This document shows positions 24,437 through 32,755 of a stretch of DNA of 49,203 bases, one piece after another; the first letter of the stretch is position 1, and every line of letters starts with the position of its first letter. The position numbers and the translations under genes were made by a program. The notes under the pieces were generated by a model. That model was not told the DNA's origin, searched no databases, and saw only the letters and a program-made list of their open reading frames with translations. This stretch comes from Gammaproteobacteria bacterium (lineage in GTDB: Bacteria > Pseudomonadota > Gammaproteobacteria > Pseudomonadales > Azotimanducaceae), in contig JAFIFJ010000140.1 of NCBI GenBank assembly GCA_020832085.1, forward strand, positions 1 to 49,203, given 5' to 3'.

Positions 24437-24608
24437 GGTTGAATCCGTTCGGAACTGAATTGCTTGGATCGAGCCCGGCGGAAAGCCGGCCATCGAGCGG
24501 ATCAGGCCCCGCCCGACACCCTGCCAGGCTGCTAGACTATGCCCGGACGGTCACGGGCCTGTGAGGGACGAAGTATACCTCAGGATCCGGCCACAACGGG
24601 AGGCATGC

Positions 24609-25319
24609 TTGGCATCGAAACGACCGACCACACCCGGTGCACGCAAACGCAAGCGACCACCCCAGGGCACGCCTACCCAGGGGCCGGCGCTGGATGCGCT
24701 GCCGGTACTCACGGCCAGCTTCGAACGCAGCGCCAAGGGTCCGGGTGACTCACCGGCGGATCGCGGTCGGGAGGTGGCTTTCGCCGGCCGCTCCAACGCC
24801 GGCAAGTCCAGCGTCCTCAATCGGCTCACCGGTCAGCGCAGTCTGGCGCGGACCAGCAAGACGCCGGGCCGCACCCAGCTGTTGAACTACTTCCGCATCA
24901 ACGCCGACGCCTGTCTGGTGGACCTGCCGGGCTACGGCTATGCCAAAACCGACCGCAGCACCCGGGATGCCTGGCAGAGCGAAGTGGAGGGGTATCTCTC
25001 CAGCCGCAGCGCCCTGGTGGGCGTGGTGCTGGTGATGGACATCCGCCACCCGTTTCAGCACTTCGATGAGCAGATGATCGCCTGGGCCCGGGCTTCCGGC
25101 ATGCCGCTGCTGGTGCTGCTGAACAAGGCCGACAAGCTCGGTTTTGGCGCCGCCAGCGCGGCGCTGCAGCAGGCGCGCCGGCATCTGCAGGACGCGCCCG
25201 TCGCCCAGCCCCTGCTGTTCAGCGCCTTGCGCGGCCAGGGCTGTGAGGAAGCGCTCACTATCCTCCGAGACTGGCTGGGCTTGGACGAGCCCACCCCGGA
25301 AGTTGCGGAAGACGCTTAG
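24609..25319 (+). CDS. engB: Ribosome biogenesis GTPase YihA/EngB
   Basis: A 236-residue GTPase of the EngB family, which acts in assembly of the large ribosomal subunit. All G motifs are visible: P-loop GRSNAGKSS, switch threonine in SKTPGRTQ, DLPGYGYA, NKAD and FSAL. The start is unusual: the only in-frame codon with a good ribosome site is TTG at 24609, with GGGAGG 5 bases upstream. A GTG at 24561 would add 16 residues. The N-terminal extension is basic and proline-rich. It is divergent from cytochrome c4 and followed by the structured region before polA. Confidence 0.9.
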   Translation: MASKRPTTPGARKRKRPPQGTPTQGPALDALPVLTASFERSAKGPGDSPADRGREVAFAGRSNAGKSSVLNRLTGQRSLARTSKTPGRTQLLNYFRINADACLVDLPGYGYAKTDRSTRDAWQSEVEGYLSSRSALVGVVLVMDIRHPFQHFDEQMIAWARASGMPLLVLLNKADKLGFGAASAALQQARRHLQDAPVAQPLLFSALRGQGCEEALTILRDWLGLDEPTPEVAEDA

Positions 25320-25334
25320 TCTTGGATCTGCTGC

Positions 25335-25362
25335 GAGCGTGCTTCGCGCGCGAAGCACGCTC
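25335..25362. repeat. Perfect 28-base palindrome with REP-like flank
   Basis: The sequence at 25335-25362 is a perfect palindrome centred on CGCG, 16 bases after the engB stop. On its right it runs into CTCCCACAAG, the same sequence that ends the element at 8923-9051. An opposite copy, TGTGGGAG, follows at 25409-25416, giving two facing repeats about 45 bases apart. It may be a repetitive extragenic palindrome and may also help terminate engB transcripts. Confidence 0.6.
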
Positions 25363-25507
25363 CCACAAGCAGCGCTGGCGCTGGACACGTGCAAGTGGCT
25401 CAACAGGCTGTGGGAGGCGCAATCAAGCGCAATTAAATCAAGGGGTTAGATCTTGACCCAGAAAGGATTGGGCTGTGCTGCTCAACGACCACTGGGGGAA
25501 AAGAGGT

Positions 25508-25541
25508 GCCCCGGCCCTGCTGGGGGGAGCAGGGCCGGGGC
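25508..25541. terminator. 14-bp perfect hairpin with a six-G loop
   Basis: GCCCCGGCCCTGCT (25508-25521) pairs perfectly with AGCAGGGCCGGGGC (25528-25541); the loop is GGGGGG. On the minus strand it lies about 160 bases past the polA stop and is followed by a CTCTTTTCCCC stretch, so it may be the polA terminator. On the plus strand no T tract follows. It is one part of the structured engB-polA intergenic region. Confidence 0.55.
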
Positions 25542-25572
25542 TGCCGGAGACGCCTCGGGGGTGACGTCGGGT

Positions 25573-25616
25573 CGGATCATTGGGGGATATCGGGGATGGG
25601 AAGGGGCAATGATCCG
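25573..25616 (+). other. 10-bp inverted repeat enclosing a G-quadruplex motif
   Basis: CGGATCATTG (25573-25582) pairs with CAATGATCCG (25607-25616). The bases between read GGGG-ATATC-GGGG-AT-GGG-AA-GGGG, four G tracts with short loops, which fits the standard quadruplex pattern on the plus strand. The position between engB and polA is where enteric bacteria keep the small RNA Spot 42. No similarity to Spot 42 itself was recognised. The rest of the 384-base gap (25320-25703) holds no gene that I can support. Confidence 0.5.
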
Positions 25617-25703
25617 TCCGGCACAAATTAGGACTCACCCCTGGGTGAAAAGTTCCCAACCATTCGTCGCAGATTTCACTCCTGTTGTCTCCGTCCGCGC
25701 GCG

Positions 25704-28403
25704 TCAGTGGGCCTCGTCCCAGTTTGCGCCCATGCCCATCTCCACCAGCAGGGGGACGGCCAGCTGCGCCGCGCCCTGCATGCGTTCGGTCACGGCGGCC
25801 GCGAGCTCTTCGGCAGCGTCCTCGGCCACTTCGAACACCAGCTCGTCGTGGACCTGCATGATCATCAGCGCGTCGGGCCGGGCCTCATTCATCCAGGCGT
25901 CCACGTCGATCATGGCGCGTTTGATGATGTCGGCGGCACTGCCCTGCATGGGCGCATTGATGGCCGTGCGTTCCGCGGCCTGGCGCCGCTGCTGATTCTG
26001 CACACGGATTTCCGGCAGGTAGAGCCGGCGCCCGAACAGGGTCGTAACAAAGCCCTGCTCGAAGGCCTCGCTGCGGGTGCGGTCCATGTACTCGCGCACG
26101 CCCGGATAGCGCTCGAAGTAGCGGTCGATGTAATCCTGGGCCTCACCTCGCGGCAAGCCGAGCTGGCGGGCCAGCCCGAAGGCCGACATGCCGTAGATGA
26201 GCCCGAAGTTGATGGCCTTGGCATTGCGGCGCTGCTCGTCGGTGACCGCATCGAGTTCCACCCCGAAGACCTCCGCCGCCGTGGCCCGGTGCACGTCCAG
26301 ACCGGCCTCGAATGCCGCCAGCAGACCGGCGTCAGCGGACAGGTGGGCCATGATCCGCAGCTCGATCTGGGAGTAGTCCGCCGCCAGCAGCAAGCGCCCC
26401 TTGGGCGCCACGAAGGCCTGCCTGATGCGCCGGCCTTCGGCGCTGCGGATGGGGATGTTCTGCAGATTAGGCTCTGACGACGACAGCCTGCCTGTGGCCG
26501 CCACCGCCTGATGGTAGGAGGTGTGGATGCGGCCGGTTTCCGGATTGATCTGCTTCGGCAGGGTGTCGGTGTAGGTGGACTTGAGCTTGGCCACGCTGCG
26601 GTAGTCCATGATGATCCGCGGCAAGGCATAGTCATGGGCCAGTTCCGCCAGCACCGGTTCTGCCGTGGACGGCGCACCGCCCGGGGTCTTGCGGATCACC
26701 GGCAGGCCGAGCTGCTCATAGAGGATGGTCTGCAGCTGCCGGGTGGAACCGAGGTTGAACTTGCCGCCGGCCTCCTCATGGGCCCGAGCTTCCAGTTCCT
26801 GCATGCGCTCGGCCAGCTCGCCGCTCTGCTTCTCGAGCAGCCTGCGGTCGAGCAGGGCGCCGTTGCGTTCGATCCGCGAGAGAATCGGCAGCAGCGGCAT
26901 CTCGATGGTCTCGAAGACCTGCTTCAAGGCCGGTTCCGCTTCCAGCCGGGGCCACAGCAGTTCATGCAGCTGCAGAGTGACGTCCGCATCCTCCGCCGCA
27001 TAGGGGCCAGCCTGTTCGAGCCCCACCTGATCGAAGCTCAGCTGTTTGGCACCCTTGCCGGCGACATCGGTGAAGGCGATGGTCTGCCGGCCCAAGAACT
27101 TCAGCGCCATGTCGTCCATGTTGTGGCGCGTCCCAACGCTGTCCAAGACATAGGACTCGAGCATGGTGTCGTAGCGCACCCCGGCCAGGGTAATGCCGGC
27201 ACGGGCCAGCACGCTCATGTCGTACTTCAGGTTCTGGCCGATCTTCTCGATGGCCGGATCCTCCAGCAGGGGCTTGAGGGTCTCGAGCACCATCTTGGCG
27301 TCGAGCTGATCCGGGACACCCACATAGCTGTGGGCGAAGGGCACATAGGCCGCCTCGCCAGGACTGATGGCAAAGGACATCCCCACCAGCTTGGCTCGCA
27401 TATAGTCGAGGCTGGTGGTTTCGGTGTCGAAGGCGAAGCGCTTGGCCTCGCGCAGGCGTTCGACCCAGCGCCTGAATTCAGCCTCGTCGAGGAGGGTGAC
27501 GTAGTCGCGCTCGGTGACCGTCGCATCCACCTGACCGTCCGCTGCCAGCGCGTTGCTGGCCTCGCCGATCCAGCCCTTGAACTCCAGATCCCGGTAGTAG
27601 CCGAGCAGGCGCTCCTGATCCGGCTCCCGTTCGGCAACGTCATCAGGTCCGAAGTCCAGTTCGAGATCACAGCGGATGGTGGTCAACTCCCGATACAGGG
27701 GCAGCTGATCCAGGGCCGCGCGGAGGTTCTCCCCGAGCTTGCCTTTGATGCTGTCGGCTGCGGCCATCAGGGCGTCGAGGTCACCGTGCTCGTTGAGCCA
27801 CTTGGCCGCCGTCTTCGGACCGACCTTCTCGACTCCGGGAATGTTGTCCACGCTGTCCCCGGCCAGGGCGAGCAGGTCAATGATCCGCTCCGGGGGCACG
27901 CCAAATTTCTCCACCACCGCATCCGGGTCGAGCACGGTGTCGGTCATGGTATTGACCAGGGTGATGCGGTCGCTGACCAGCTGCGCCATGTCCTTGTCGC
28001 CGGTGGAGATCAGCACCGACTCGCCCCGGGCCTCCGCCTGCCGGGCCAGAGTACCGATGACGTCGTCCGCTTCGACGCCGGGTTCCACGATCAGCGGCAG
28101 GCCCATGGCCTCGATAAGGTCATGGATGGGCTTGATCTGGCTGCGCAGCTCATCGGGCATGTCCGGCCGATTGGCCTTGTAGTCCGCGAACATCTCGTTG
28201 CGGAAGGTGTCGCCGGGCGGGTCGAACACCACGGCGATCCGGCTGCCGGGGTAATCGGCCTCGAGTTTGCGCAGCATGCCGATCACACCTTTGATGGCAC
28301 CCGTAGGGCGACCATCGGAGGTGGTCAGGGGCGGCAGGGCGTGGAAGGCCCGGAACAGGTAGGAAGACCCGTCGACGAGAATGAGCGGTTTGTCGTCCGC
28401 CAT
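25704..28403 (-). CDS. polA: DNA polymerase I
   Basis: An 899-residue DNA polymerase I with all three domains. The 5'-3' exonuclease (about 1-290) begins PLILVDGSSYLFRAFHALPP and has STGDKDMAQL. The 3'-5' exonuclease looks active, since the metal-binding DTET is in FAFDTETTSL. The polymerase domain has the DYSQIELR motif A, the KAINFGLIYGMSAFG O-helix and the MQVHDELVFEV motif C. It fills gaps in repair and removes RNA primers. I prefer the ATG at 28403 (GGTGG upstream); ATG 28418 is also possible. It is divergent from the DUF2782 gene with 31 bases between. Confidence 0.95.
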   Translation of the reverse strand: MADDKPLILVDGSSYLFRAFHALPPLTTSDGRPTGAIKGVIGMLRKLEADYPGSRIAVVFDPPGDTFRNEMFADYKANRPDMPDELRSQIKPIHDLIEAMGLPLIVEPGVEADDVIGTLARQAEARGESVLISTGDKDMAQLVSDRITLVNTMTDTVLDPDAVVEKFGVPPERIIDLLALAGDSVDNIPGVEKVGPKTAAKWLNEHGDLDALMAAADSIKGKLGENLRAALDQLPLYRELTTIRCDLELDFGPDDVAEREPDQERLLGYYRDLEFKGWIGEASNALAADGQVDATVTERDYVTLLDEAEFRRWVERLREAKRFAFDTETTSLDYMRAKLVGMSFAISPGEAAYVPFAHSYVGVPDQLDAKMVLETLKPLLEDPAIEKIGQNLKYDMSVLARAGITLAGVRYDTMLESYVLDSVGTRHNMDDMALKFLGRQTIAFTDVAGKGAKQLSFDQVGLEQAGPYAAEDADVTLQLHELLWPRLEAEPALKQVFETIEMPLLPILSRIERNGALLDRRLLEKQSGELAERMQELEARAHEEAGGKFNLGSTRQLQTILYEQLGLPVIRKTPGGAPSTAEPVLAELAHDYALPRIIMDYRSVAKLKSTYTDTLPKQINPETGRIHTSYHQAVAATGRLSSSEPNLQNIPIRSAEGRRIRQAFVAPKGRLLLAADYSQIELRIMAHLSADAGLLAAFEAGLDVHRATAAEVFGVELDAVTDEQRRNAKAINFGLIYGMSAFGLARQLGLPRGEAQDYIDRYFERYPGVREYMDRTRSEAFEQGFVTTLFGRRLYLPEIRVQNQQRRQAAERTAINAPMQGSAADIIKRAMIDVDAWMNEARPDALMIMQVHDELVFEVAEDAAEELAAAVTERMQGAAQLAVPLLVEMGMGANWDEAH

Positions 28404-28434
28404 GGATTCAGCCACCATATTGGTTATCCGATCG

Positions 28435-28776
28435 ATGCGGGAGTCCGCCGAAGTGCACGCATCCCCCTCCTGCCGCACAGCGACCCGGCTCCTGCCCGCG
28501 GTCCTGCTCGGTGCTCTGCTCGCAATCCTGCTCGCCGCAGCGGGGGTGCAGGCCAGCGAGACAGCCATCACTTCGCGCGGTCAGGACGTGACCATCATCG
28601 AAGGCCGCGAACGCACCGTCTACGAGTACCGCCAGAACGGGGTGTTGAGGATGATACGCGTGGTGCCCGCCGTCGGCCGACCCTACTACCTCACGCCTGC
28701 CGATCCCACGCGAGGATACGGCAATCTGGAACAGGCGGACATGCTGCTCCCGAGGTGGATCCTGGTCGAGTTCTGA
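28435..28776 (+). CDS. DUF2782 domain protein, exported
   Basis: A 113-residue protein with a signal or anchor helix (LLPAVLLGALLAILLAAAG) and a C-terminal DUF2782 domain: YEYRQNGVLRMIRVVPAVG, then PYYLTPADP and a final W-LVEF. The family is found in gammaproteobacteria beside polA and thrB, as here, and has no known function. The start is not certain; ATG 28435 and a downstream GTG are both plausible and neither has a strong ribosome site. It stops 7 bases before thrB. Confidence 0.75.
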   Translation: MRESAEVHASPSCRTATRLLPAVLLGALLAILLAAAGVQASETAITSRGQDVTIIEGRERTVYEYRQNGVLRMIRVVPAVGRPYYLTPADPTRGYGNLEQADMLLPRWILVEF

Positions 28777-28783
28777 TCATCCC

Positions 28784-29710
28784 ATGGCCGCCTTCACCGA
28801 GCTCGCCGAAGAAGATGCCGCCTACGCCTGCGAGCAGTGGCAGCTCGGCCGTCTGATCGCAGTCACCCCCACCGCCACCGGGATCGAGAACAGCAACTTC
28901 TTCCTGTCCAGCGAACAGGACGGCAAGCGTCACGAGTGGGTATTGACCCTGGCGGAGCAACCCTTCGAGGGGGTGACGCTGGAAACCCTGCGCCGCCTCG
29001 ACGCCACGGGTTTGCCGGTCCCGGTACCGCTGCGCGACCGCCACGGCGCCCTCACTACAACCGTTGCCGGAGCCCCTGCACTGCTGGCGCCCAAGTTCCC
29101 GGGCTCCCACCCTGAACAGCCCAGCCTCGCCCAGATTGCTGCCATCGGGCGCTTTCTGGGACGGATGCATCAGGTCACCGGCGGACTCGACGGCCCCGCC
29201 CATCCCCGGGATGGGGCCTGGATCGAACAGCAGGCCGGGCGGCTCCGACGCCGCCTCGGTGGTCAGGCGCAACAGCTCCTCGCCGCGGCCCTGACCACCT
29301 TCAGCACCGGCAGCAAGCGCCGAGACTGGCGCCGCCTGCCCAGCGGACTGGTGCACGGCGACGTGTTCCGGGACAACACCCTGTTCGATGGCGATCAGCT
29401 CTGTGCTGTCATCGACTTCCACCACACCGCCTGCGCACCGCTGCTCTTCGATCTCGCCGTGGTGGCCAACGACTGGTGCTGCGATGCAGCCGGGCGCCTG
29501 GATGGCGAGCGCCTGCGGGTGCTGATCGCAAGCTACGACGGCATCCGCGAGCTGACCCGGGAAGAGCGCTGGCTCTGGCCGGTCATGACCGTCCTCGCCG
29601 CCCTGCGTTTCTGGCTGGCCCGCCTCGATACCCGGCGCAAACCCCCGGCCGAGATGGCGCGCATCCTCGACCGCCGCCTGCGGGAGGGGTTCCCGCTGGC
29701 AAGGAACTGA
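28784..29710 (+). CDS. thrB: Homoserine kinase, phosphotransferase-fold type
   Basis: A 308-residue kinase of the aminoglycoside phosphotransferase fold. It has the early ATGIENSNFFL loop, the catalytic LVHGDVFRDNTLF loop and the metal-binding VIDFHH motif followed by LLFDLAV. This is the Pseudomonas-type ThrB, unrelated to the GHMP homoserine kinase of E. coli, and makes O-phosphohomoserine for threonine synthesis. The polA-DUF2782-thrB order supports the call. It is convergent with egtD, with 6 bases between stops. Confidence 0.88.
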   Translation: MAAFTELAEEDAAYACEQWQLGRLIAVTPTATGIENSNFFLSSEQDGKRHEWVLTLAEQPFEGVTLETLRRLDATGLPVPVPLRDRHGALTTTVAGAPALLAPKFPGSHPEQPSLAQIAAIGRFLGRMHQVTGGLDGPAHPRDGAWIEQQAGRLRRRLGGQAQQLLAAALTTFSTGSKRRDWRRLPSGLVHGDVFRDNTLFDGDQLCAVIDFHHTACAPLLFDLAVVANDWCCDAAGRLDGERLRVLIASYDGIRELTREERWLWPVMTVLAALRFWLARLDTRRKPPAEMARILDRRLREGFPLARN

Positions 29711-29716
29711 ACCGGC

Positions 29717-30727
29717 TCACACCGCGCGCAGGATGAACACCGAGAACAGCCCTTCGGTGTCCGTGAACTCCTCCACGGTATCGAAGCCTGCGCCCGCCGC
29801 CAGGGCCCGGAACTCGTCCGGGGCGTATTTGTAGGAGTTTTCGGTGTGAATGGTTTCGCCGGCGGCAAACGCGAAGTTCTCAGCTGCCAGACTGAAGGTG
29901 AGGTCCCGTCGCGCCACCAGATGCATCTCGATGCGCCCGGCCTCTTCGTTGTAGTGGGCCCGATGGTCGAAGGCCTCCACGTCGATGTCACCATCGAGGG
30001 CCCGATTGAGGTGGAGCAGGGCGTTGCGATTGAACGCTGCCGTGACGCCGGCAGCGTCGTTGTAGGCCGCTTCCAGGCGCGCCTTGTCCTTGCGCCGGTC
30101 GACGCCGATGAGCAGCTGCCCCCCGGCACCCAGCGTGCGGTGCACTCCGGCCAGAAAACGGCCGGCCGCGGCTCGCTCGAAATTGCCGATGCTCGAACCG
30201 GGGAAAAAGCCCGTGATGGGTGCGCTTTCGCCATCCGCACTGCGGGGCCGCCAGGGCAACTCGAAGCCGGCAGCGTAGTCGGCACAGATGGCATGCACCT
30301 CCAGCCATTCGTAATCCGCAGCCAATGCCCGCGCAGCTTCCAGCAGATGCTCCCGGGAGATATCCACCGGCAGGTAGGCTGTGGGCCGCAACCCTTCCAG
30401 CAGCAGGCGAATCTTGCGGCTCGAACCGCTGCCGAACTCCAGCAGCACGTTGCCGCGGCCGAGGATGGCGCAGAGGGCATCGAGCCGGGATTCGAAGATG
30501 CTGATCTCAGCCCGGGTGGGGTAGTACTCGGGCAGCCGCGTGATGGCCTCGAACAGTTCGGAGCCACGCTGATCGTAGAAGTACTTCGGCGCTATGCGCC
30601 GGGGCGTGGCCCCGAGTCCGGCCAGCACTTCCTCGCGCATGTCGACAAGTTGAGGCTTCAGATCGTGCAGATGCACGCGCGCTTCGATCGCTGCGGTCGA
30701 AGCCGGGCGGGGATCCGGTCGTGCCAT
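29717..30727 (-). CDS. egtD: L-histidine N-alpha-methyltransferase EgtD
   Basis: A 336-residue SAM-dependent methyltransferase with the EgtD signatures: PKYFYDQRGSELFEAI near the start, LPEYYPTRAE, the SAM-binding LLEFGSGSSRKIRLLL, and FFPGSSIGNF. It trimethylates histidine to hercynine, the first step of ergothioneine synthesis. It starts 5 bases after the egtB stop, so the pair is one operon with egtB read first. No egtC, egtE or EanB gene is in the window; the later C-S lyase step may be done elsewhere in the genome. Confidence 0.93.
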   Translation of the reverse strand: MARPDPRPASTAAIEARVHLHDLKPQLVDMREEVLAGLGATPRRIAPKYFYDQRGSELFEAITRLPEYYPTRAEISIFESRLDALCAILGRGNVLLEFGSGSSRKIRLLLEGLRPTAYLPVDISREHLLEAARALAADYEWLEVHAICADYAAGFELPWRPRSADGESAPITGFFPGSSIGNFERAAAGRFLAGVHRTLGAGGQLLIGVDRRKDKARLEAAYNDAAGVTAAFNRNALLHLNRALDGDIDVEAFDHRAHYNEEAGRIEMHLVARRDLTFSLAAENFAFAAGETIHTENSYKYAPDEFRALAAGAGFDTVEEFTDTEGLFSVFILRAV

Positions 30728-30732
30728 GACTT

Positions 30733-32022
30733 TCAGGCGTCCTGTGCAAGGCGAACGCCGGTGAACTGCCAGCGATCCGGGGGGTAGAAGAAATTGCGGT
30801 AACTGTCGCGGATGTGGGCCCGGGGTGTGGCGCAGGACCCACCGCGCAGAACAAGCTGATTGGCCATGAACTTGCCGTTGTACTCACCGAGTGCTCCCGG
30901 CAGCGGCCGGTAGCCCGGATACGGCGCATAGGCGCTGGAGGTCCACTCCCAGAGATCCCCGCGCATGGCCGCAAGATGCCCGCCGGCTGCAGAGCCGGGA
31001 TGAAAACGTCCGTCGTCGAGAAACACCCCTTCGCCACCGGCCTCTGCAGCCGCAGCTTCCCACTCCGCCTCACTCGGCAGGCGCGCCCCGGCCCAGCGGG
31101 CGTAGGCATCGGCCTCATAGCCGCTGAGGTGGCAGACCGGCCCCTCGGGATCCAGCGGCTGCGGCCCGCCGAGGGTGTAGCTCCACCAGCTCCCGTCCTG
31201 CTCGAACCAGTACAGCGGCGCCCGCGGCGCTCCGGGTTGCTGCAGCCAGCCCCAGCCGTCCGCCAGCCAGAGTTCCGGTCGGCCATAACCACCGTCAGCC
31301 ATGAACATCAGATATTCGGCATTGGTGACACAGCGGTCGGCAAGCCGATAGGGCTCGAGCCAGACCCGGTGACGCGGGGTCTCGTTGTCGAAGCTGAAAA
31401 GGCGGCGTTCGAGCGCCGCCAGTGGTTCCCGACCGATCTCCAGCAGACCACCCGGCAGCTCGGAGTAGGTGAGTGCAGCGCTGGCGGGCGCCGCTGCCGG
31501 CACCGGAGCATCTCCATACGCCGGCTGCAGCGGATTGTGTCCGAAGGCGTACTTCAGATCGGTGATCAGCAGTTCCTGATGCTGTTCTTCATGCTGTGTC
31601 CCGAGCACCAGCCGGCGCCGCACCTCGTCCTCGCAACCCCTCTCCACCAGCGCCACCATGGCCGCGTCCACATGGTCACGGTAGGCCATGACTTCGGCCA
31701 CCGTCGGCCTGGAGAGCTGGCCGCGGCGGGCGCGGGGAAACTGGGCCCCCACTCCGTTGTAGTAGGAGTTGAAGAGGTAGGTATAGCGGGCGTCCAGCGG
31801 CTGGTAGCCGGCCAGGAAGGGCTGCAGCAGAAAGGTCTCGAAGAACCAGGTGGTGTGGGCCAGATGCCACTTGGGCGGGCTGGCATCCGCCATGGGCTGG
31901 ACGCCGAAGTCCTCCACTTCGAGCGCGGCCACCAGGGATCGGCTGCGCTGACGCACGAGCTGGAAATCCACCAGGGCTTCGCCAACGTCAGAACCGTCAG
32001 ACCGTTGGGCTGCTTGCGTCAC
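30733..32022 (-). CDS. egtB: Ergothioneine sulfoxide synthase EgtB
   Basis: A 429-residue nonheme iron enzyme that joins hercynine to a thiol donor using O2. The N-terminal DinB-like bundle has the iron ligands: a histidine in KWHLAHTTWFFE (H53 or H56) and H144 and H148 in QHEEQHQE. The C-terminal half is the formylglycine-enzyme-like lectin domain, ending with RDSYRNFFYP and RWQFTGVRL. I favour GTG at 32022, with GGGAG 6 bases upstream; a TTG at 32028 is the other choice. The donor (cysteine or gamma-glutamylcysteine) cannot be read from this. No senB or selD neighbour points to selenoneine. Confidence 0.9.
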   Translation of the reverse strand: MTQAAQRSDGSDVGEALVDFQLVRQRSRSLVAALEVEDFGVQPMADASPPKWHLAHTTWFFETFLLQPFLAGYQPLDARYTYLFNSYYNGVGAQFPRARRGQLSRPTVAEVMAYRDHVDAAMVALVERGCEDEVRRRLVLGTQHEEQHQELLITDLKYAFGHNPLQPAYGDAPVPAAAPASAALTYSELPGGLLEIGREPLAALERRLFSFDNETPRHRVWLEPYRLADRCVTNAEYLMFMADGGYGRPELWLADGWGWLQQPGAPRAPLYWFEQDGSWWSYTLGGPQPLDPEGPVCHLSGYEADAYARWAGARLPSEAEWEAAAAEAGGEGVFLDDGRFHPGSAAGGHLAAMRGDLWEWTSSAYAPYPGYRPLPGALGEYNGKFMANQLVLRGGSCATPRAHIRDSYRNFFYPPDRWQFTGVRLAQDA

Positions 32023-32110
32023 GCTCAACTCCCGCTGCTCACCCGCGCCGGCAGCCTTCGCCGGCAGCGAACTGAGTATGTGCGCCCGTGTGTGACAGCC
32101 GCAACCGCGG

Positions 32111-32755
32111 TCAGAATCGATCCGCCAGGGTGCGGTAGGCCGTCAGCACCCGCTCCGGGGTGTGTGGCAGACGGATGTAGCCATGGTAGTGGCCACGGGG
32201 GTTGAAGATCACGATGTTGCCGGTGTGGTCTACGACGTAGCCGTCCGGGTCGTGGTCCGATGGCACTTTCGCGAAGGCGACACTGACGTCGCGCGCCAGA
32301 GTGGCCAGCACCCTGTGTTCGCCGGTGACGCCGACGAAGTCGGGGTGGAAGTAGCGCACGAACTCCGCGAGCACCTCAGGCGTGTCCCGCTCCGGGTCGA
32401 CGGTGAACAGGGCCACGTCAAAGGGTTCGTGACCATTGGATTCCGCCAGCTGGCGGCGGGCTTCCCCCAGCACCGCCAGGGTCACGGGACAAATGTCGGG
32501 GCAATGGGTGAATCCGAAGTAGGCCAGGGTCCAGGAACCCCGCAGATCGGCCTCGGTGAAGGTGCTGCCGTCATCGCGGGTAAGCCTGAAGGGCGACGGT
32601 GCCCGGGGCGCAGGCAGCACCACGGTGCCGTACTCCTCCCGCAGCTGATCATCACTCAATCCCGGTTTGCGGACGATGTTGTTAACGAACAGGCCCAGGA
32701 CCAGCGCCATGAACAGCACACAGCCGATAAGAGTGTTGCGCACGCCGGGAGCCAT
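32111..32755 (-). CDS. SCO1/SenC/PrrC-family copper chaperone
   Basis: A 214-residue membrane-anchored thioredoxin-fold protein with one N-terminal helix (about 9-25). The copper site is complete: C85 and C89 in CPDIC and H177 in VVDHTGN. SCO proteins deliver copper to, or reduce, the CuA site of cytochrome oxidase subunit II. The ATG at 32755 overlaps the heme O synthase stop by one base (ATGA-type junction), so it is the last gene of the SURF1-CtaA-CtaB-SCO operon. A longer frame to 33031 runs through the upstream gene and is not used. Confidence 0.93.
   Translation of the reverse strand: MAPGVRNTLIGCVLFMALVLGLFVNNIVRKPGLSDDQLREEYGTVVLPAPRAPSPFRLTRDDGSTFTEADLRGSWTLAYFGFTHCPDICPVTLAVLGEARRQLAESNGHEPFDVALFTVDPERDTPEVLAEFVRYFHPDFVGVTGEHRVLATLARDVSVAFAKVPSDHDPDGYVVDHTGNIVIFNPRGHYHGYIRLPHTPERVLTAYRTLADRF

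Noticed and set aside
26511..28856. A 781-residue open frame on the plus strand opposite polA
   Set aside because: It is antisense to a complete, motif-rich polA and has low-complexity Gly/His/Arg/Gln composition typical of a shadow frame in high-GC DNA.
30733..32022. Selenoneine synthase SenA as the identity of the EgtB-like gene
   Set aside because: SenA is normally beside senB and a selenophosphate synthetase gene; here the partner is egtD and neither is seen.
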